A DNA stretch of 64,000 bases from an uncultured Hyphomonas sp. (GCF_963678195.1 NZ_OY782759.1:744001-808000), one strand, 5' to 3'. Counted from the stretch's first letter, positions 7,951-16,999 are shown. Program-made: numbers and translations. The notes: a model not told the origin generated them from the sequence alone.

Positions 7951-8853
7951 ATGAGTGACGACACGCTCCCCCAGAAACCGCTGGCTCCGCGGAAATCGGC
8001 GTTCCTTGACGTGGAGACGCCGGACGACCTGCACATTGTGGATGTGCTGATCGAGGAGCGTTGCCCGAAACTGCGGGCATCGCCGGCCTGGCCGCTGGCG
8101 CGCCCGGTGCTTTATTCCATGCTGGGCTACGACAAGGCCCGGCGTATGGCGGACGAGATCGTCGAGCTGAACGGGCGCGACTCGTTTGACCGCCTGTCGC
8201 GCCAGCTGTCTTTCGATCTTTCCGTCGAGGGGATCGAGCGCCTGCCGCGTGAGGGCCGGCTGATCATCGCTGCCAACCACCCGACCGGCCTTGCCGACGG
8301 GGTGGCCGTCTGGGACCTGCTGAAACGGGTGCGTGAAGACATCATCTTTTTTGCGAATGCTGATGCGATCCGGGTCAATCCGAAATTCGAAGACGTGATC
8401 ATCCCGGTCGAATGGGTGATGGAGAAACGGTCTCCCGCAAAGGCCCGTGAAACCCTGAAGCGGGCAGGGGAGGCTTTTGCGGAAGAGAAATGCGTCGTCA
8501 TCTTCCCGTCCGGGCGTCTTGCGAGGAAGGAAGGCGACCGGCTGATCGAGAAAGACTGGTTCTCCACCGTCATCGGCCTTGCGAAAAAGCAGAAGGCGCC
8601 GATCCTGCCGCTGAACCTCGATGCGTGGAATTCGCGCCTCTATTACCTGCTCTGCAATCTCAGCGGCGAGCTGCGCGACATCACCCTGTTCCACGAACTG
8701 TTGAACAAGCAGGGCTCGAAAATGCGGATGACGTTCGGCCAGATGATCGCCCCGGAGACTTTGCAGGGCGATGCGGGCGAGCTGACCGAGAAGCTGAAGG
8801 CGCATGTCGCCTATGAATTGCTGGAGGATCCGGAGGCGGTGTTCCGGCCCTGA
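7951..8853 (+). CDS. 1-acyl-glycerol-phosphate-type acyltransferase domain protein
   Basis: A 300-residue protein. The acyltransferase signature is NHPTGLADG (residues 109-117), in which His110 and Asp116 form the charge-relay pair; the spacing HX5D matches the hemolysin/ornithine-lipid acyltransferase branch rather than PlsC HX4D. The substrate motif is VIFPSGRL around 183-190. It probably transfers an acyl chain to a phospholipid or aminolipid precursor at the inner membrane. An N-terminal extension of about 90 residues precedes the domain. The ATG at 7951 is preceded by AGGAGA; a longer frame from 7810 lacks this. It is followed by a MarR gene with its own operator, so it is likely monocistronic. 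Confidence 0.85.
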   Translation: MSDDTLPQKPLAPRKSAFLDVETPDDLHIVDVLIEERCPKLRASPAWPLARPVLYSMLGYDKARRMADEIVELNGRDSFDRLSRQLSFDLSVEGIERLPREGRLIIAANHPTGLADGVAVWDLLKRVREDIIFFANADAIRVNPKFEDVIIPVEWVMEKRSPAKARETLKRAGEAFAEEKCVVIFPSGRLARKEGDRLIEKDWFSTVIGLAKKQKAPILPLNLDAWNSRLYYLLCNLSGELRDITLFHELLNKQGSKMRMTFGQMIAPETLQGDAGELTEKLKAHVAYELLEDPEAVFRP

Positions 8854-8886
8854 CGAAAGGTCTCTTGCGGCGCTGTCGCGCCTCAA

Positions 8887-8921
8887 TTGACAACATATTG
8901 TCAATATGAAAATATGTTGTC
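8887..8921 (+). promoter_or_regulatory. MarR operator overlapping a TTGACA promoter
   Basis: A perfect 10-bp inverted repeat, GACAACATAT (8889-8898) and ATATGTTGTC (8912-8921), sits directly before the MarR ATG. The left arm also belongs to a shorter palindrome GACAA-CATA-TTGTC (8889-8902). TTGACA at 8887-8892 looks like a -35 element. Binding here would block the promoter of the MarR/membrane protein operon, so autorepression is likely. Confidence 0.7.
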
Positions 8922-8922
8922 C

Positions 8923-9387
8923 ATGAAGACACCACGTTATCCCTCGCACACGGATGCTGGCGCAGCGCTGACAGCGATGATGCTGGACATCTTTCGCGCC
9001 AATGGCGCGCTGCTCGCTGCTGGCGACCGTCTGGTCGCGCCGCTGGGCCTGACCAGCGCGCGCTGGCAGGTCCTCGGGTCTATTGCGCTGTCGGAGCATG
9101 CTCTGCCGGTGGCGCATCTTGCCCGGGTCATGGGGCTTAGCCGGCAGGCGGTGCAAAGAGTGGTCAACGATCTGGAGCGGGAGGGGTTCGTTCGGTTCGA
9201 GCCAAACCCGCATCACCGGCGGGCCCATCTTGTTGTCCTGACAGACAAGGGAGCGGATGCCTATGCCGCCGTATCTCAACAGGAGGCGCCCTGGGCGAAT
9301 GCCCTGGCCGAGGACATGTCACCCGAAGAGCTGGAAACGGTTCGCCGCGTTCTGAACACTTTGACCGCGCGTCTCGATGCAGACTGA
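8923..9387 (+). CDS. MarR-family transcriptional regulator
   Basis: A 154-residue winged helix-turn-helix repressor. The recognition part is LPVAHLARVMGLSRQAVQRVVNDLEREG, followed by the wing with the conserved Asp/Arg-type turn PNPHHRRAHLVVLTDKG. Flanking N- and C-terminal helices form the dimer interface. I chose the ATG at 8923; an ATG at 8914 and a TTG at 8887 are in frame but lie inside the operator. No ribosome-binding site precedes 8923 and the promoter is very close, so the transcript may be leaderless. The next gene, a small membrane protein, starts 21 bases after the stop and is probably the regulated partner. The ligand is unknown. Confidence 0.9.
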   Translation: MKTPRYPSHTDAGAALTAMMLDIFRANGALLAAGDRLVAPLGLTSARWQVLGSIALSEHALPVAHLARVMGLSRQAVQRVVNDLEREGFVRFEPNPHHRRAHLVVLTDKGADAYAAVSQQEAPWANALAEDMSPEELETVRRVLNTLTARLDAD

Positions 9388-9408
9388 GATGAGGAGCTTC
9401 CGACCTTG

Positions 9409-9873
9409 ATGAAACGCGTTCACCCGATTGCCGGATTTATCGGCTTCCTGACGATCCTCTGCTTCTGGATGTCGACGCTTGTTGTGGAGCTGTTCGGGAA
9501 TGCCGCAGCCATACTTGCCGTGAAGACCGGCATTCTATGGGGCATGATTGTTCTGGTCCCATCCCTGGCCATTACCGGCGCAACCGGGTTTCGGGTTGCT
9601 GGTCCGGTGCGGACAGGTCTGGTGCGGGCGAAGCAGCGCCGCATGCCGGTTATTGCGGCAAACGGGCTGCTGATCCTGGTACCGTGCGCCATCGTCCTGC
9701 AGCGGCTCGCTGCAGATGGGCAGTACACATCGATGTTCTACGCGCTGCAGGCGCTCGAACTGATTGCCGGTGCAGTGAACCTGACGCTCATGGGACTGAA
9801 TATTCGTGACGGGCTGCGCATGACAAAGCGGCGGCGTGCCGCCCGGACAGGCGGCCCGGGCACCGCCGTTTAA
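9409..9873 (+). CDS. Small membrane protein in MarR operon
   Basis: A 154-residue protein with four predicted transmembrane helices (about residues 7-28, 38-58, 80-100 and 110-130) and a basic tail RMTKRRRAAR. I do not recognise the family. GAGGAG at 9391-9396 is the ribosome-binding site; a TTG at 9406 is an alternative start at slightly better spacing. It is downstream of a MarR repressor in a two-gene operon, so its expression probably responds to the MarR ligand. It ends four bases inside the convergent gene on the other strand. Confidence 0.8.
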   Translation: MKRVHPIAGFIGFLTILCFWMSTLVVELFGNAAAILAVKTGILWGMIVLVPSLAITGATGFRVAGPVRTGLVRAKQRRMPVIAANGLLILVPCAIVLQRLAADGQYTSMFYALQALELIAGAVNLTLMGLNIRDGLRMTKRRRAARTGGPGTAV

Positions 9874-10370
9874 TACACAGCGACGCGGTCGATGCGCAGC
9901 TTCTGTTCCGGGCAGGGGGCCGGCTGGCTCAGCGTTACAGGCTGGTCGCCTGCATGCCGGGCAGACCAGGCCGCGGCGGCCGACAGGGTCCGGGCATCTG
10001 CGAACAGGCTGAGCAGGCCGTCCAGGGCATCCGCAGACGCGCGGGCCGAGCGGGCGCCTTCCAGGGCTTCGAGCTGGACTTCCGCTTCTTCGCCGAGGCT
10101 GAGGAGGCTGCAGCCGATGGTGGAGGGCACGCCAGCTTGTCTTGTCCAGACGCCGAGGCGGGTGGCGTTGAAGGCAAACCGCTCAATCTCGATCACATAG
10201 TCTTCGTCCAGCACCGGCAGGCGGCCCTGCCGGGCCGTATCCAGCAAAGGCGCGGAGTCGCTGGCGAGCGCCGTGGCTTTCGCGCCCCAGAGCTCGGCGA
10301 GTTCCGGGCTGGCGGAGGCGGTTCCGGCTGACAGGGCAAGCGCGGAAGCGATACAGATTTGTCTCAACAT
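9870..10370 (-). CDS. Secreted protein of unknown function
   Basis: A 166-residue protein with a typical signal peptide (MLRQICIASALALSAGTASAS, cleavage likely after ASA). The mature part is alanine-rich and mostly helical, with two cysteines, one in GCSLLSLGEE and one in the C-terminal PAPCPEQKLRIDRV, which could form a periplasmic disulfide. I do not recognise the family. The ATG at 10370 is chosen because the signal peptide starts there; a longer frame to 10472 adds basic residues not expected before a signal sequence. It shares a 116-base divergent gap with the alpha/beta hydrolase. Confidence 0.75.
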   Translation of the reverse strand: MLRQICIASALALSAGTASASPELAELWGAKATALASDSAPLLDTARQGRLPVLDEDYVIEIERFAFNATRLGVWTRQAGVPSTIGCSLLSLGEEAEVQLEALEGARSARASADALDGLLSLFADARTLSAAAAWSARHAGDQPVTLSQPAPCPEQKLRIDRVAVY

Positions 10371-10486
10371 GGGGCGGGTGTCCCTTTTTGGGACAAAAGG
10401 CGCAAAAACCGTGCCGGATCTGCCCCGAGGGCCGGGCTTGCCAGATACCGGGCGGCACCCCAGACTTCGCAAAAAGGAAGACGCAT

Positions 10487-11497
10487 ATGAGCGGGGAGAA
10501 TAAGGGCATCGTCAGGGACCAGCCGCCGGAGATCCCTTCGGAAGGCGGGCCGCTGGCCGAGTTCAAGGGCGCCGTGCCGCCGGCGCCGGAATGGTTCCGC
10601 AAGGCGGTTGCGACGCCTTATGAAACGGGCTCGGTGGAGGTTCAGGGCGCGAAGGTCACCTATCAGCGCTGGGGCAAGCGCGGGGCGCCCGGCCTCCTGC
10701 TCGTGCATGGCAATGGCGCGCACGCGCATTGGTGGGATTTCATCGCGCCTTACTTTGCCGAAGAGTACAATGTTGCCGCGATCACCTTTGCCGGCATGGG
10801 CGACAGCGATTACCGCGACAGCTACAATATGGCGACCTTCGCGGAAGAAGAGGTCGCCGTGGCCGAGGCGGCTGGCCTGTTCGACGGGCCGACCAAGCCG
10901 ATCATCGTGGCGCATTCCTTCGGCGGCTTTGTCACGCTGGTGACCGGCGCGAAATATGGCGACCGGTTCGACGGCATGGTGATCGTCGACAGTCCGGTGA
11001 ACCCGCCGGAGCGTCCACACCGGGGGCCGGACCGTAAAGGTCGCCCGAACCGGATCTATCCGGACCTTGCCGCAGCCCTCAGCCGGTTCCGCCTCGCGCC
11101 GCCGCAACTTTGTGAGAACCTCTACGCCGTCGACTATATTGCCCGCTGGAGCCTGAAGAAGGCGGATGAAGGCGGCTGGACGTGGAAGTTCGACCCGATG
11201 ATCTGGACCCATTTCGATCCGGGCAAGGACCCCGGCGAACTGCTTCAGTCGGCGCGTTGCCGGGTGGCGATCATACGGGGTGAGAACAGTTCACTGATGC
11301 CCGACGATGTGCGTGAATACATGCGAAAGCTGCTTGGCTATCAGGTGCCATTCATTTCCATTCCGCATGCAGACCATCATGTCATGCTGGACCAGCCGAT
11401 CGCCTTTATAGCGGCGCTACGCACCATGCTGGCCGAATGGAACCATTCCGACCCGCACCGGGCGGTCACTCAGGCGCCGCAGACGTCTCAGGCCTGA
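10487..11497 (+). CDS. Alpha/beta-fold hydrolase
   Basis: A 336-residue cytoplasmic hydrolase. The oxyanion loop is LLVHGNGAHAHWW (about 71-83), the nucleophile elbow is AHSFGG with Ser144, a likely acid is Asp in SLMPDDV near residue 268, and the catalytic His is at 297-298 in PHADHHVML. The cap region between them is rich in Arg and Pro. The fold is shared by epoxide hydrolases, esterases and C-C bond hydrolases; the substrate cannot be read from the sequence. AAGGAAG precedes the ATG at 10487. Its last 32 bases overlap the convergent DUF900 lipoprotein gene, so the two transcripts are antisense at their ends. Confidence 0.88.
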   Translation: MSGENKGIVRDQPPEIPSEGGPLAEFKGAVPPAPEWFRKAVATPYETGSVEVQGAKVTYQRWGKRGAPGLLLVHGNGAHAHWWDFIAPYFAEEYNVAAITFAGMGDSDYRDSYNMATFAEEEVAVAEAAGLFDGPTKPIIVAHSFGGFVTLVTGAKYGDRFDGMVIVDSPVNPPERPHRGPDRKGRPNRIYPDLAAALSRFRLAPPQLCENLYAVDYIARWSLKKADEGGWTWKFDPMIWTHFDPGKDPGELLQSARCRVAIIRGENSSLMPDDVREYMRKLLGYQVPFISIPHADHHVMLDQPIAFIAALRTMLAEWNHSDPHRAVTQAPQTSQA

Positions 11498-13328
11498 AGC
11501 GGCCGGCGACGCCCAGCCACTGAACGATCCTGAGGGCAGACTGCCAGAGTGGCGCATCGGGAGAGCCGATGGATTGCGCCTCGGCGGCCTGTTCGGACAG
11601 GACGAAGGCTGATTCCTCCACGCCCACGCGCCGCATCGTCGTCATGGCTGTGGAAAAGGCCTTCTGGTCGCAGAATTCCGTTCGCGGACTGCCGAGTATC
11701 CAGGCCACGGCGTTGCCTTCTTCGCGCCGACCCAGCAGGCAGCGTTTGTCCGGCTCGAGGCTGAGCCAGAGGATCGCCTGGAAGTCGGTAAAGGCGCCGC
11801 CGAATATGTCTGAATGGCCAAGCCCGCCATCTGAGACAGCCGAGGTGTCGATCGTGTTCAGAATGGGCAGGAGGACCGGTTCGGCGGAGTCGCCGGCCCG
11901 GCGGCCCGTACCATTGAAACGCCGGGAGGCCTGAAGCGCCCGGTCCCTGGAGCTTGCGTACAGTGTGAAATCGTCGGCAAGGCTGTCGATGTCCGAGACG
12001 CGCTTGATAAAGTCATCCGCATCGACATCCGGGGAGGCGAAGATGACCTCGTTGAACAGTTTCATGCCCGGCCGGTCGCGCGCCATCTGTTCCAGCGCGA
12101 GGGTCAGGAACTCGTTCCCCATGGAGTGGGCGACAATGCTGATCCGCTCGGCGCCGGTCCGGTCCGCCAGGATCAGCAGGAAGTCTTCAAGGTCCTTCGC
12201 GGCCTCGGGCGTGATCTGCGAGCGGTCTGCCTTGTAGCCAAACAGGCTGCCTGCGGACGGCCAGGAATAGAAAGCCGTTGCCCCATCGATTTCGAGATCG
12301 ACGGAAAGCTGCGCCGTGCGTTCGATGCCTGCGTCGAACTTGGTGTTGTAGCCATGGATGAGCACGAAGATTTCGCGGCGCTGGGACTTGGCAAGCTCCA
12401 GCCTGATTTCGCGGACAAAGGCTTCCATGTCCGGATGGATCTTCATGTCGCCGACGATGACGTGCCGGGCCGGGTCTGGCCGCACATCGAAGCGCAGCAC
12501 GCTGGGTTTCGGAATTTCGCCGAGCGCGCGGTTGCGCGGAACCGAGACGATCACCGTGCCGGTTTCCAGTTCGCCGCGCTCGGTGCCGTAATAGGAGCGG
12601 GCATCCAGGACGGGCTTGCCGTCGACCATCAGGAGCTGGCCGGGGTCCGCCGCCCGGTCCGTGCCGTAGAAAACCTTGATGAGATCGAAGTCCGGCTCCT
12701 CCCCGAAGAGGCGGGGTGACACGCGGCGGCCGGCCGGTATGGCGGCGCCGGTATCGCGGCCGCGCTCGATACTGTCGGCCAGCGCCAAGTCCATCTCGTC
12801 CAGCGTTGCGAACCCGCCAGCCATCGCGATGGCTGGCATGTCCAGCCCGTTGGCCTTGGCAAAGGCGAGCAGGGGCGCCAGGCGCGGATGGTCGATGCCG
12901 AGATGCCGGGTCACGAGACCGACGGCCCGGCCGGCATGGAGGCTTGCGGTGCCGGTATCGCCAGCGGCGGCAGCGATTTCGGCCATGCGGCCTTCGAGAT
13001 TGATCAGCCGTGCCCAGTCCGGCTCGGAGGCCGATGCCTCCTTGTCGGCGACCGTTTGATAGGCGGCGAGCGCGCCTTGGGTGTCGCCTTGCCGTGCCAG
13101 CAGGTCGGCAAGGTCGAGCGTCAGGGCCTCGTCCGTTGCCGGATCGGCCAGCAGTTCATGGGCGAGCAACAGCATCGCATCATGGTCCCCGGCGGCTTCG
13201 GCGTCGCCGAGTTCGACCAGAAGGTCGTGCGGCGGCGGGGCCGGGGCGGGCGTTTGCGGGGGCGGGGTGGCACAGGCCGCCAGAATTGCCAGCAGCGTGG
13301 CCATGACCGTAACGCGAATGCGTTTCAT
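11466..13328 (-). CDS. Lipoprotein with DUF900 alpha/beta-hydrolase domain
   Basis: A 620-residue protein exported and lipidated at Cys19 (lipobox LAAC). After a proline-rich linker (residues 20-33), a helical, TPR-like region covers about 35-160. The DUF900 hydrolase domain runs from about 215 to 520: IFVLIHGYN (320-328) forms the oxyanion loop, the nucleophile is Ser402 in VAHSMGNE, and further catalytic residues lie downstream around SPDVDADDF and GLGHSD. It probably acts as an esterase or lipase in the outer membrane or periplasm. GGAGGAGG lies before the ATG at 13328. Tail-to-tail overlap with the preceding hydrolase gene is 32 bases. Confidence 0.88.
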   Translation of the reverse strand: MKRIRVTVMATLLAILAACATPPPQTPAPAPPPHDLLVELGDAEAAGDHDAMLLLAHELLADPATDEALTLDLADLLARQGDTQGALAAYQTVADKEASASEPDWARLINLEGRMAEIAAAAGDTGTASLHAGRAVGLVTRHLGIDHPRLAPLLAFAKANGLDMPAIAMAGGFATLDEMDLALADSIERGRDTGAAIPAGRRVSPRLFGEEPDFDLIKVFYGTDRAADPGQLLMVDGKPVLDARSYYGTERGELETGTVIVSVPRNRALGEIPKPSVLRFDVRPDPARHVIVGDMKIHPDMEAFVREIRLELAKSQRREIFVLIHGYNTKFDAGIERTAQLSVDLEIDGATAFYSWPSAGSLFGYKADRSQITPEAAKDLEDFLLILADRTGAERISIVAHSMGNEFLTLALEQMARDRPGMKLFNEVIFASPDVDADDFIKRVSDIDSLADDFTLYASSRDRALQASRRFNGTGRRAGDSAEPVLLPILNTIDTSAVSDGGLGHSDIFGGAFTDFQAILWLSLEPDKRCLLGRREEGNAVAWILGSPRTEFCDQKAFSTAMTTMRRVGVEESAFVLSEQAAEAQSIGSPDAPLWQSALRIVQWLGVAGRFRPETSAAPE

Positions 13329-13396
13329 GCGGCGTCCTCCTCCCGAACGAGAGGGGATACTAAAAAGCGCGCGCCCTGCCTGCAACAGGCACCGTG

Positions 13397-14947
13397 TCAG
13401 TCGGTCTTCTTCCACTTCACAGAGTAAAGGTCGAACCGGCGGTCCTTGAGGTTCTGCACGGCGCCTGACTGGCGGGCAGTCAGCAGGTCAGACAGCGACA
13501 GGTCTGCCAGCGCGATGGTCTCGGTATTGGGCGCTGTATCGGCGGCCACACCATCGCGGGCGAAGGGGAAGTCCGACGGAGTCAGGATGCAGCTTTCGGC
13601 ATAGTGGATGTCCATATTCTCCACATTCGGCAGGTTTCCGACCACGCCGGAGAGGGCGACATAGCACTGGTTCTCGACTGCCCGGGCCTGGCAGCAGTAG
13701 CGCACGCGCATATAGCCGCGCCGCTCATCGGTGCAGAACGGTACGAACAGCATCAGCGCGCCCTGGTCCACCAGGTGGCGGGCGAGTTCCGGGAATTCGG
13801 AATCGTAGCAGATCATCACGCCGATCGGGCCGCAGTCTGTCTGGATGGCGAGCGCGCCTTCGCCGCCCTTGATGTTCCACCACATCCGTTCCGACGGGGT
13901 CGGGTGAAGCTTCTGCTGGGTGTGGACCGAGCCATCGCGGAGGAACACATAGGAAATGTTCAGGACGTCGCCGTTCTCCATCATGCTGGGATGCGTGCCG
14001 CCGATGATGTTGACGTTGTAGGAGACGGCCAGCTTCTCCATGAATTCGATGAAACGCGGCGTGTATTCGGTGATCTTCTCAATGGCCTCCACCGGGCCAA
14101 GCGGGCGGTGTTCCAGCGACAGGAGCTGCAGGGTGAAAAGCTCCGGGAAGACGACGAAGTCCGATTTGTAGTCCGACGCGATGTCGGTGAAATATTCGAT
14201 CTGCTGTTCGAACTCGTCGATGGAGTTGATCTTGCGCATCTGGAACTGGACGGTCGCGATGCGGACGCGTTCGGGCAGGGACGTGTCGCCGAGGCCGGGC
14301 TTGGCCTGGATCTTGTCCTGCTCCAGCGGGTTTTCCCAGATCATGTGCGTGGCGCAATCCTTCGACTGGGGGTCGCCCACCAGATAGTTGCGCATGACGC
14401 CGATCGGCTTGAAGCCCTGGCGCAGCTGGAAATTGATCACCGGGTCCTTGAGCTTCTGGTCGACGACGGCGTCGACATAATCCTGCGGGTTCGGATATTC
14501 CTTCGCATGGCGGGCATAGCCGGGCATCCGGCCGCCGAAGACGATGCCCTTCAGCTCCAGCCACTGGCAGAGTTCCCTCCGTACCCGGTAAAAGCGTTCC
14601 CCGATGCGCAGGCGGCGGTAGTCCGGATGGACCATCACATCCATGCCGTACAGCATGTCGCCTTCCGGGTCGTGGCGGGCCGCAAAGCCTACGCCGGTGA
14701 TCTCGTTCCAGCTATGCGGCTTCAGCGCGACGTCGCCGGAGATCATGAAAGTGGCGCAGTAGCCGACGATGACGCCTTCATATTCGGCGACGAACTGGCC
14801 GTCCGGGAAGCGGTTGATCTGGCCGAACAATTCGCTTCGGGCATAGCCCATGCCGGGGCCGTAGACGCGCTCGGACACTTCCATGATGCCGGGTATGTCG
14901 CGGACTTCGGCATTGCGGACGATGAGCTTGGCGGGTTTGTTTGACAT
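13397..14947 (-). CDS. Bifunctional GNAT acetyltransferase / nitrilase-family amidohydrolase
   Basis: A 516-residue fusion. Residues 8-205 form a GNAT domain, with the acetyl-CoA loop region MVHPDYRRLRIGERFY at about 105-120. Residues 228-500 form a carbon-nitrogen hydrolase domain with the full catalytic triad Glu269 (FPEL), Lys346 (QKLHP) and Cys380 (ICYDSEFPE). This GNAT plus nitrilase architecture is known as a family, but its substrate is not established; coupling amide hydrolysis with acyl transfer on an amine is a reasonable guess. A GGAAAGG ribosome-binding site precedes the ATG at 14947. It lies 68 bases upstream of the DUF900 lipoprotein gene on the same strand and may be cotranscribed with it. 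Confidence 0.92.
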   Translation of the reverse strand: MSNKPAKLIVRNAEVRDIPGIMEVSERVYGPGMGYARSELFGQINRFPDGQFVAEYEGVIVGYCATFMISGDVALKPHSWNEITGVGFAARHDPEGDMLYGMDVMVHPDYRRLRIGERFYRVRRELCQWLELKGIVFGGRMPGYARHAKEYPNPQDYVDAVVDQKLKDPVINFQLRQGFKPIGVMRNYLVGDPQSKDCATHMIWENPLEQDKIQAKPGLGDTSLPERVRIATVQFQMRKINSIDEFEQQIEYFTDIASDYKSDFVVFPELFTLQLLSLEHRPLGPVEAIEKITEYTPRFIEFMEKLAVSYNVNIIGGTHPSMMENGDVLNISYVFLRDGSVHTQQKLHPTPSERMWWNIKGGEGALAIQTDCGPIGVMICYDSEFPELARHLVDQGALMLFVPFCTDERRGYMRVRYCCQARAVENQCYVALSGVVGNLPNVENMDIHYAESCILTPSDFPFARDGVAADTAPNTETIALADLSLSDLLTARQSGAVQNLKDRRFDLYSVKWKKTD

Positions 14948-15016
14948 GACTGCCTTTCCGGGCTGCCTACGTGTTCGGGTTTGGGCGCTGTCTGCCACAG
15001 ACGGATTGAGAGAGTC

Positions 15017-16312
15017 TCAATGTGGCAGGCGGAAGCTGGCGCGCAAGCCGCCGAGTGCACTTTCCGACAGGCGCAGGTCACCGCCATGGGCGCGGGCCGT
15101 ATCGCGGGCCAGTGTCAGGCCGAGGCCGATGCCGGACGTGTTCTGCGTGCGCGCCTCGTCCAGCCGCGAGAAGGGGCGGAAGGCGTCTTCATACTGGTCC
15201 TTTGGAATGCCGGGGCCGTCATCGTCCACATGCACTTCGGCCGCATGGGGGCCATCGACCAGCGTGACCTGTACTGTATCACCGAATTTCAGGGCGTTGG
15301 AGAGCAAATTGGTGAGTGCGCGCTTGACCGCGAGGTGGCGGCCTGTGACCCGGATCGTTTCCGGACCGGTCACCGCAATCTCCTCGCTGAACCCGGCAGC
15401 CGCCTCGCGCACCAGTCCGGCAAAGTCGAACTCCGTCAGTTCGTCGCTTTCCTCTCCCCTGGCAAAGGCGAGATAGCCGTCCAGCATCATGCTCATGTCC
15501 TTGAGGTCGGCCTTCATGGCGCGGATCTCATCAGTCTCTTCCATCATGGCGAGGGAGAGCTTCAGCCGGGTGAGGGGGGTACGCAAATCATGGCTGACGC
15601 CGGCCAGCATGGCGGTGCGCTGCTCGGCAAAGGAGGTCAGCCGGTTCTTCATGTCGATCACGGCGCGGGCGGCTTCGCGGACTTCATTGGCGCCAGATGG
15701 CCGGAAGTCCGGCACGTCGCGCCCCCGTCCGAAGGCGCGGGCCGCTTTCGACAGGCTGAGGATAGACCGCACCTGCTGGTTCAGGAAGGCAACCGCCAGC
15801 GCAATCATCAGAAGGCTGAAGATGATGACCCAAACGATGAATACGTGCGACGTGATCGTGACGGCCCGTTTGCGCTCGACCAGCACTTCGACCGTCCGCC
15901 CTGCGGCCGCAAAGCGGATATGGATCAGCGAGTCATTGGGGCTGAGGCCTACCAGGACGGGCAGGCCGAGACGTGTCGAAAGCTCTTGCCGCAGGACGTG
16001 GCGATAAGAGAAATTCTCAAGGAAGCCTTCTTCCTCCGGCACAGCATGCGGGGCGTCGCAACTGAACGTCAGGTCCAGCCGGGTGGCGATCAGTTCCCGG
16101 GAAATCGGCGATTCAGACCGCCGCTCGCAATAGTCCTGCACGACGCTGACATCCCGAGCGATGGACTGGCCGAGTTTGCGGTTCACCTCGGCGATGTGGC
16201 TGTCATAGTAGTACCAGGTCGTCAGCGTCAGGATCAGGACGACCGGCAGTACCACCATGAGCAGGCTGCGGGCATAGAGGCCGCGGGGGGTGATGTCGCG
16301 TAAGCGGAACAT
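15017..16312 (-). CDS. EnvZ-like sensor histidine kinase
   Basis: A 431-residue inner-membrane kinase. Two transmembrane helices (about 14-34 and 156-176) enclose a periplasmic sensor of about 120 residues. A HAMP domain covers about 177-230. The phosphoacceptor is His241 in VSHDLRTPL, the N box is LLSNALKFG, and the G boxes are DDDGPGIP and GIGLGLTLAR. The C-terminal end is short and normal. It starts six bases after the OmpR-type regulator, so they form one cognate two-component pair. The sensor contains two cysteines, Cys62 and Cys85, which may form a disulfide. Confidence 0.95.
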   Translation of the reverse strand: MFRLRDITPRGLYARSLLMVVLPVVLILTLTTWYYYDSHIAEVNRKLGQSIARDVSVVQDYCERRSESPISRELIATRLDLTFSCDAPHAVPEEEGFLENFSYRHVLRQELSTRLGLPVLVGLSPNDSLIHIRFAAAGRTVEVLVERKRAVTITSHVFIVWVIIFSLLMIALAVAFLNQQVRSILSLSKAARAFGRGRDVPDFRPSGANEVREAARAVIDMKNRLTSFAEQRTAMLAGVSHDLRTPLTRLKLSLAMMEETDEIRAMKADLKDMSMMLDGYLAFARGEESDELTEFDFAGLVREAAAGFSEEIAVTGPETIRVTGRHLAVKRALTNLLSNALKFGDTVQVTLVDGPHAAEVHVDDDGPGIPKDQYEDAFRPFSRLDEARTQNTSGIGLGLTLARDTARAHGGDLRLSESALGGLRASFRLPH

Positions 16313-16318
16313 GGCGCG

Positions 16319-16999
16319 TCAGTCCGGCATCAGGCGGTAGCCGATACCGCGCACGGTCTGGATATGGATCGGCTCTTTCGGGTTCGGCTCGATCTTGCGG
16401 CGCAGGCGCGTCACCTGAACATCGACAGAGCGTTCCATGCCGGCGGAGGTGATCTGCGCCAGTTCCTCGCGGCTGACCGGTTCGCCGGCGCGCGCGGCGA
16501 GGGCTGTCAGCAATTGCAGTTCGGCATCTGTGAGACGCACGCGTTCGTTGCCGGATTTCAGTTCGCCCCGGGCGGCATTGAAAACGAGGCCCGACATCTC
16601 GACCTCTTCCGGGGGCTCCTCCTTGTGCGAGCGGCGCAGGATGGCGGCGCAGCGCAGGGCGAGTTCTTCCGGCTCGAACGGTTTGGCGAGGTAGTCGTCG
16701 GCGCCGCGCTTCAGGCCTTCGATCCGGTCGCCGGATTCCCCGCGCGCTGTCAGCAGCAGGACGGGGGTGTCCCGCGACACGCCCTGGCGTATGCCGGACA
16801 GGAGGGAGAAGCCGTCCTCGCCCGGCATCATCACATCGAGGATGGCAAGGTCGAACGCCATTGTTCCCATCAGTCGCCGGGCGGCCTCGGCGTCCGGCGC
16901 GGCTGTGACCCGGTAGCCCTCGCGGCTGAGGAAGCGTTTCAGCAGGTCACGGATGCGGTCATCGTCATCGACGACAAGAATATGCGCAGCGTCGGACAT
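16319..16999 (-). CDS. OmpR-family response regulator
   Basis: A 226-residue regulator with an N-terminal receiver domain (acidic pocket Asp11-Asp13, phosphoacceptor Asp55 in LAILDVMMPG, Lys in LAKPFEPEE) and a C-terminal winged helix-turn-helix ending in RSVDVQVTRLRRKIEPN and VRGIGYRL. It is the partner of the adjacent EnvZ-like kinase. Its start overlaps the stop of the upstream MarR gene by one base (TGATG), so translation is coupled. The order MarR, response regulator, kinase is common in Rhizobiales and Caulobacterales, which suggests a shared regulon for envelope or osmotic stress; targets are unknown. Confidence 0.95.
   Translation of the reverse strand: MSDAAHILVVDDDDRIRDLLKRFLSREGYRVTAAPDAEAARRLMGTMAFDLAILDVMMPGEDGFSLLSGIRQGVSRDTPVLLLTARGESGDRIEGLKRGADDYLAKPFEPEELALRCAAILRRSHKEEPPEEVEMSGLVFNAARGELKSGNERVRLTDAELQLLTALAARAGEPVSREELAQITSAGMERSVDVQVTRLRRKIEPNPKEPIHIQTVRGIGYRLMPD

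Noticed and set aside
10388-10486. 33-codon N-terminal extension of the alpha/beta hydrolase
   Set aside because: The extension contains CPEGRACQIPGG-type sequence with no fold and no ribosome-binding site, while AAGGAAG sits just before the ATG at 10487.
13604-14944. 446-codon frame opposite the GNAT-nitrilase gene
   Set aside because: It is antisense to a gene with all catalytic residues; composition is that of a GC-rich shadow frame.
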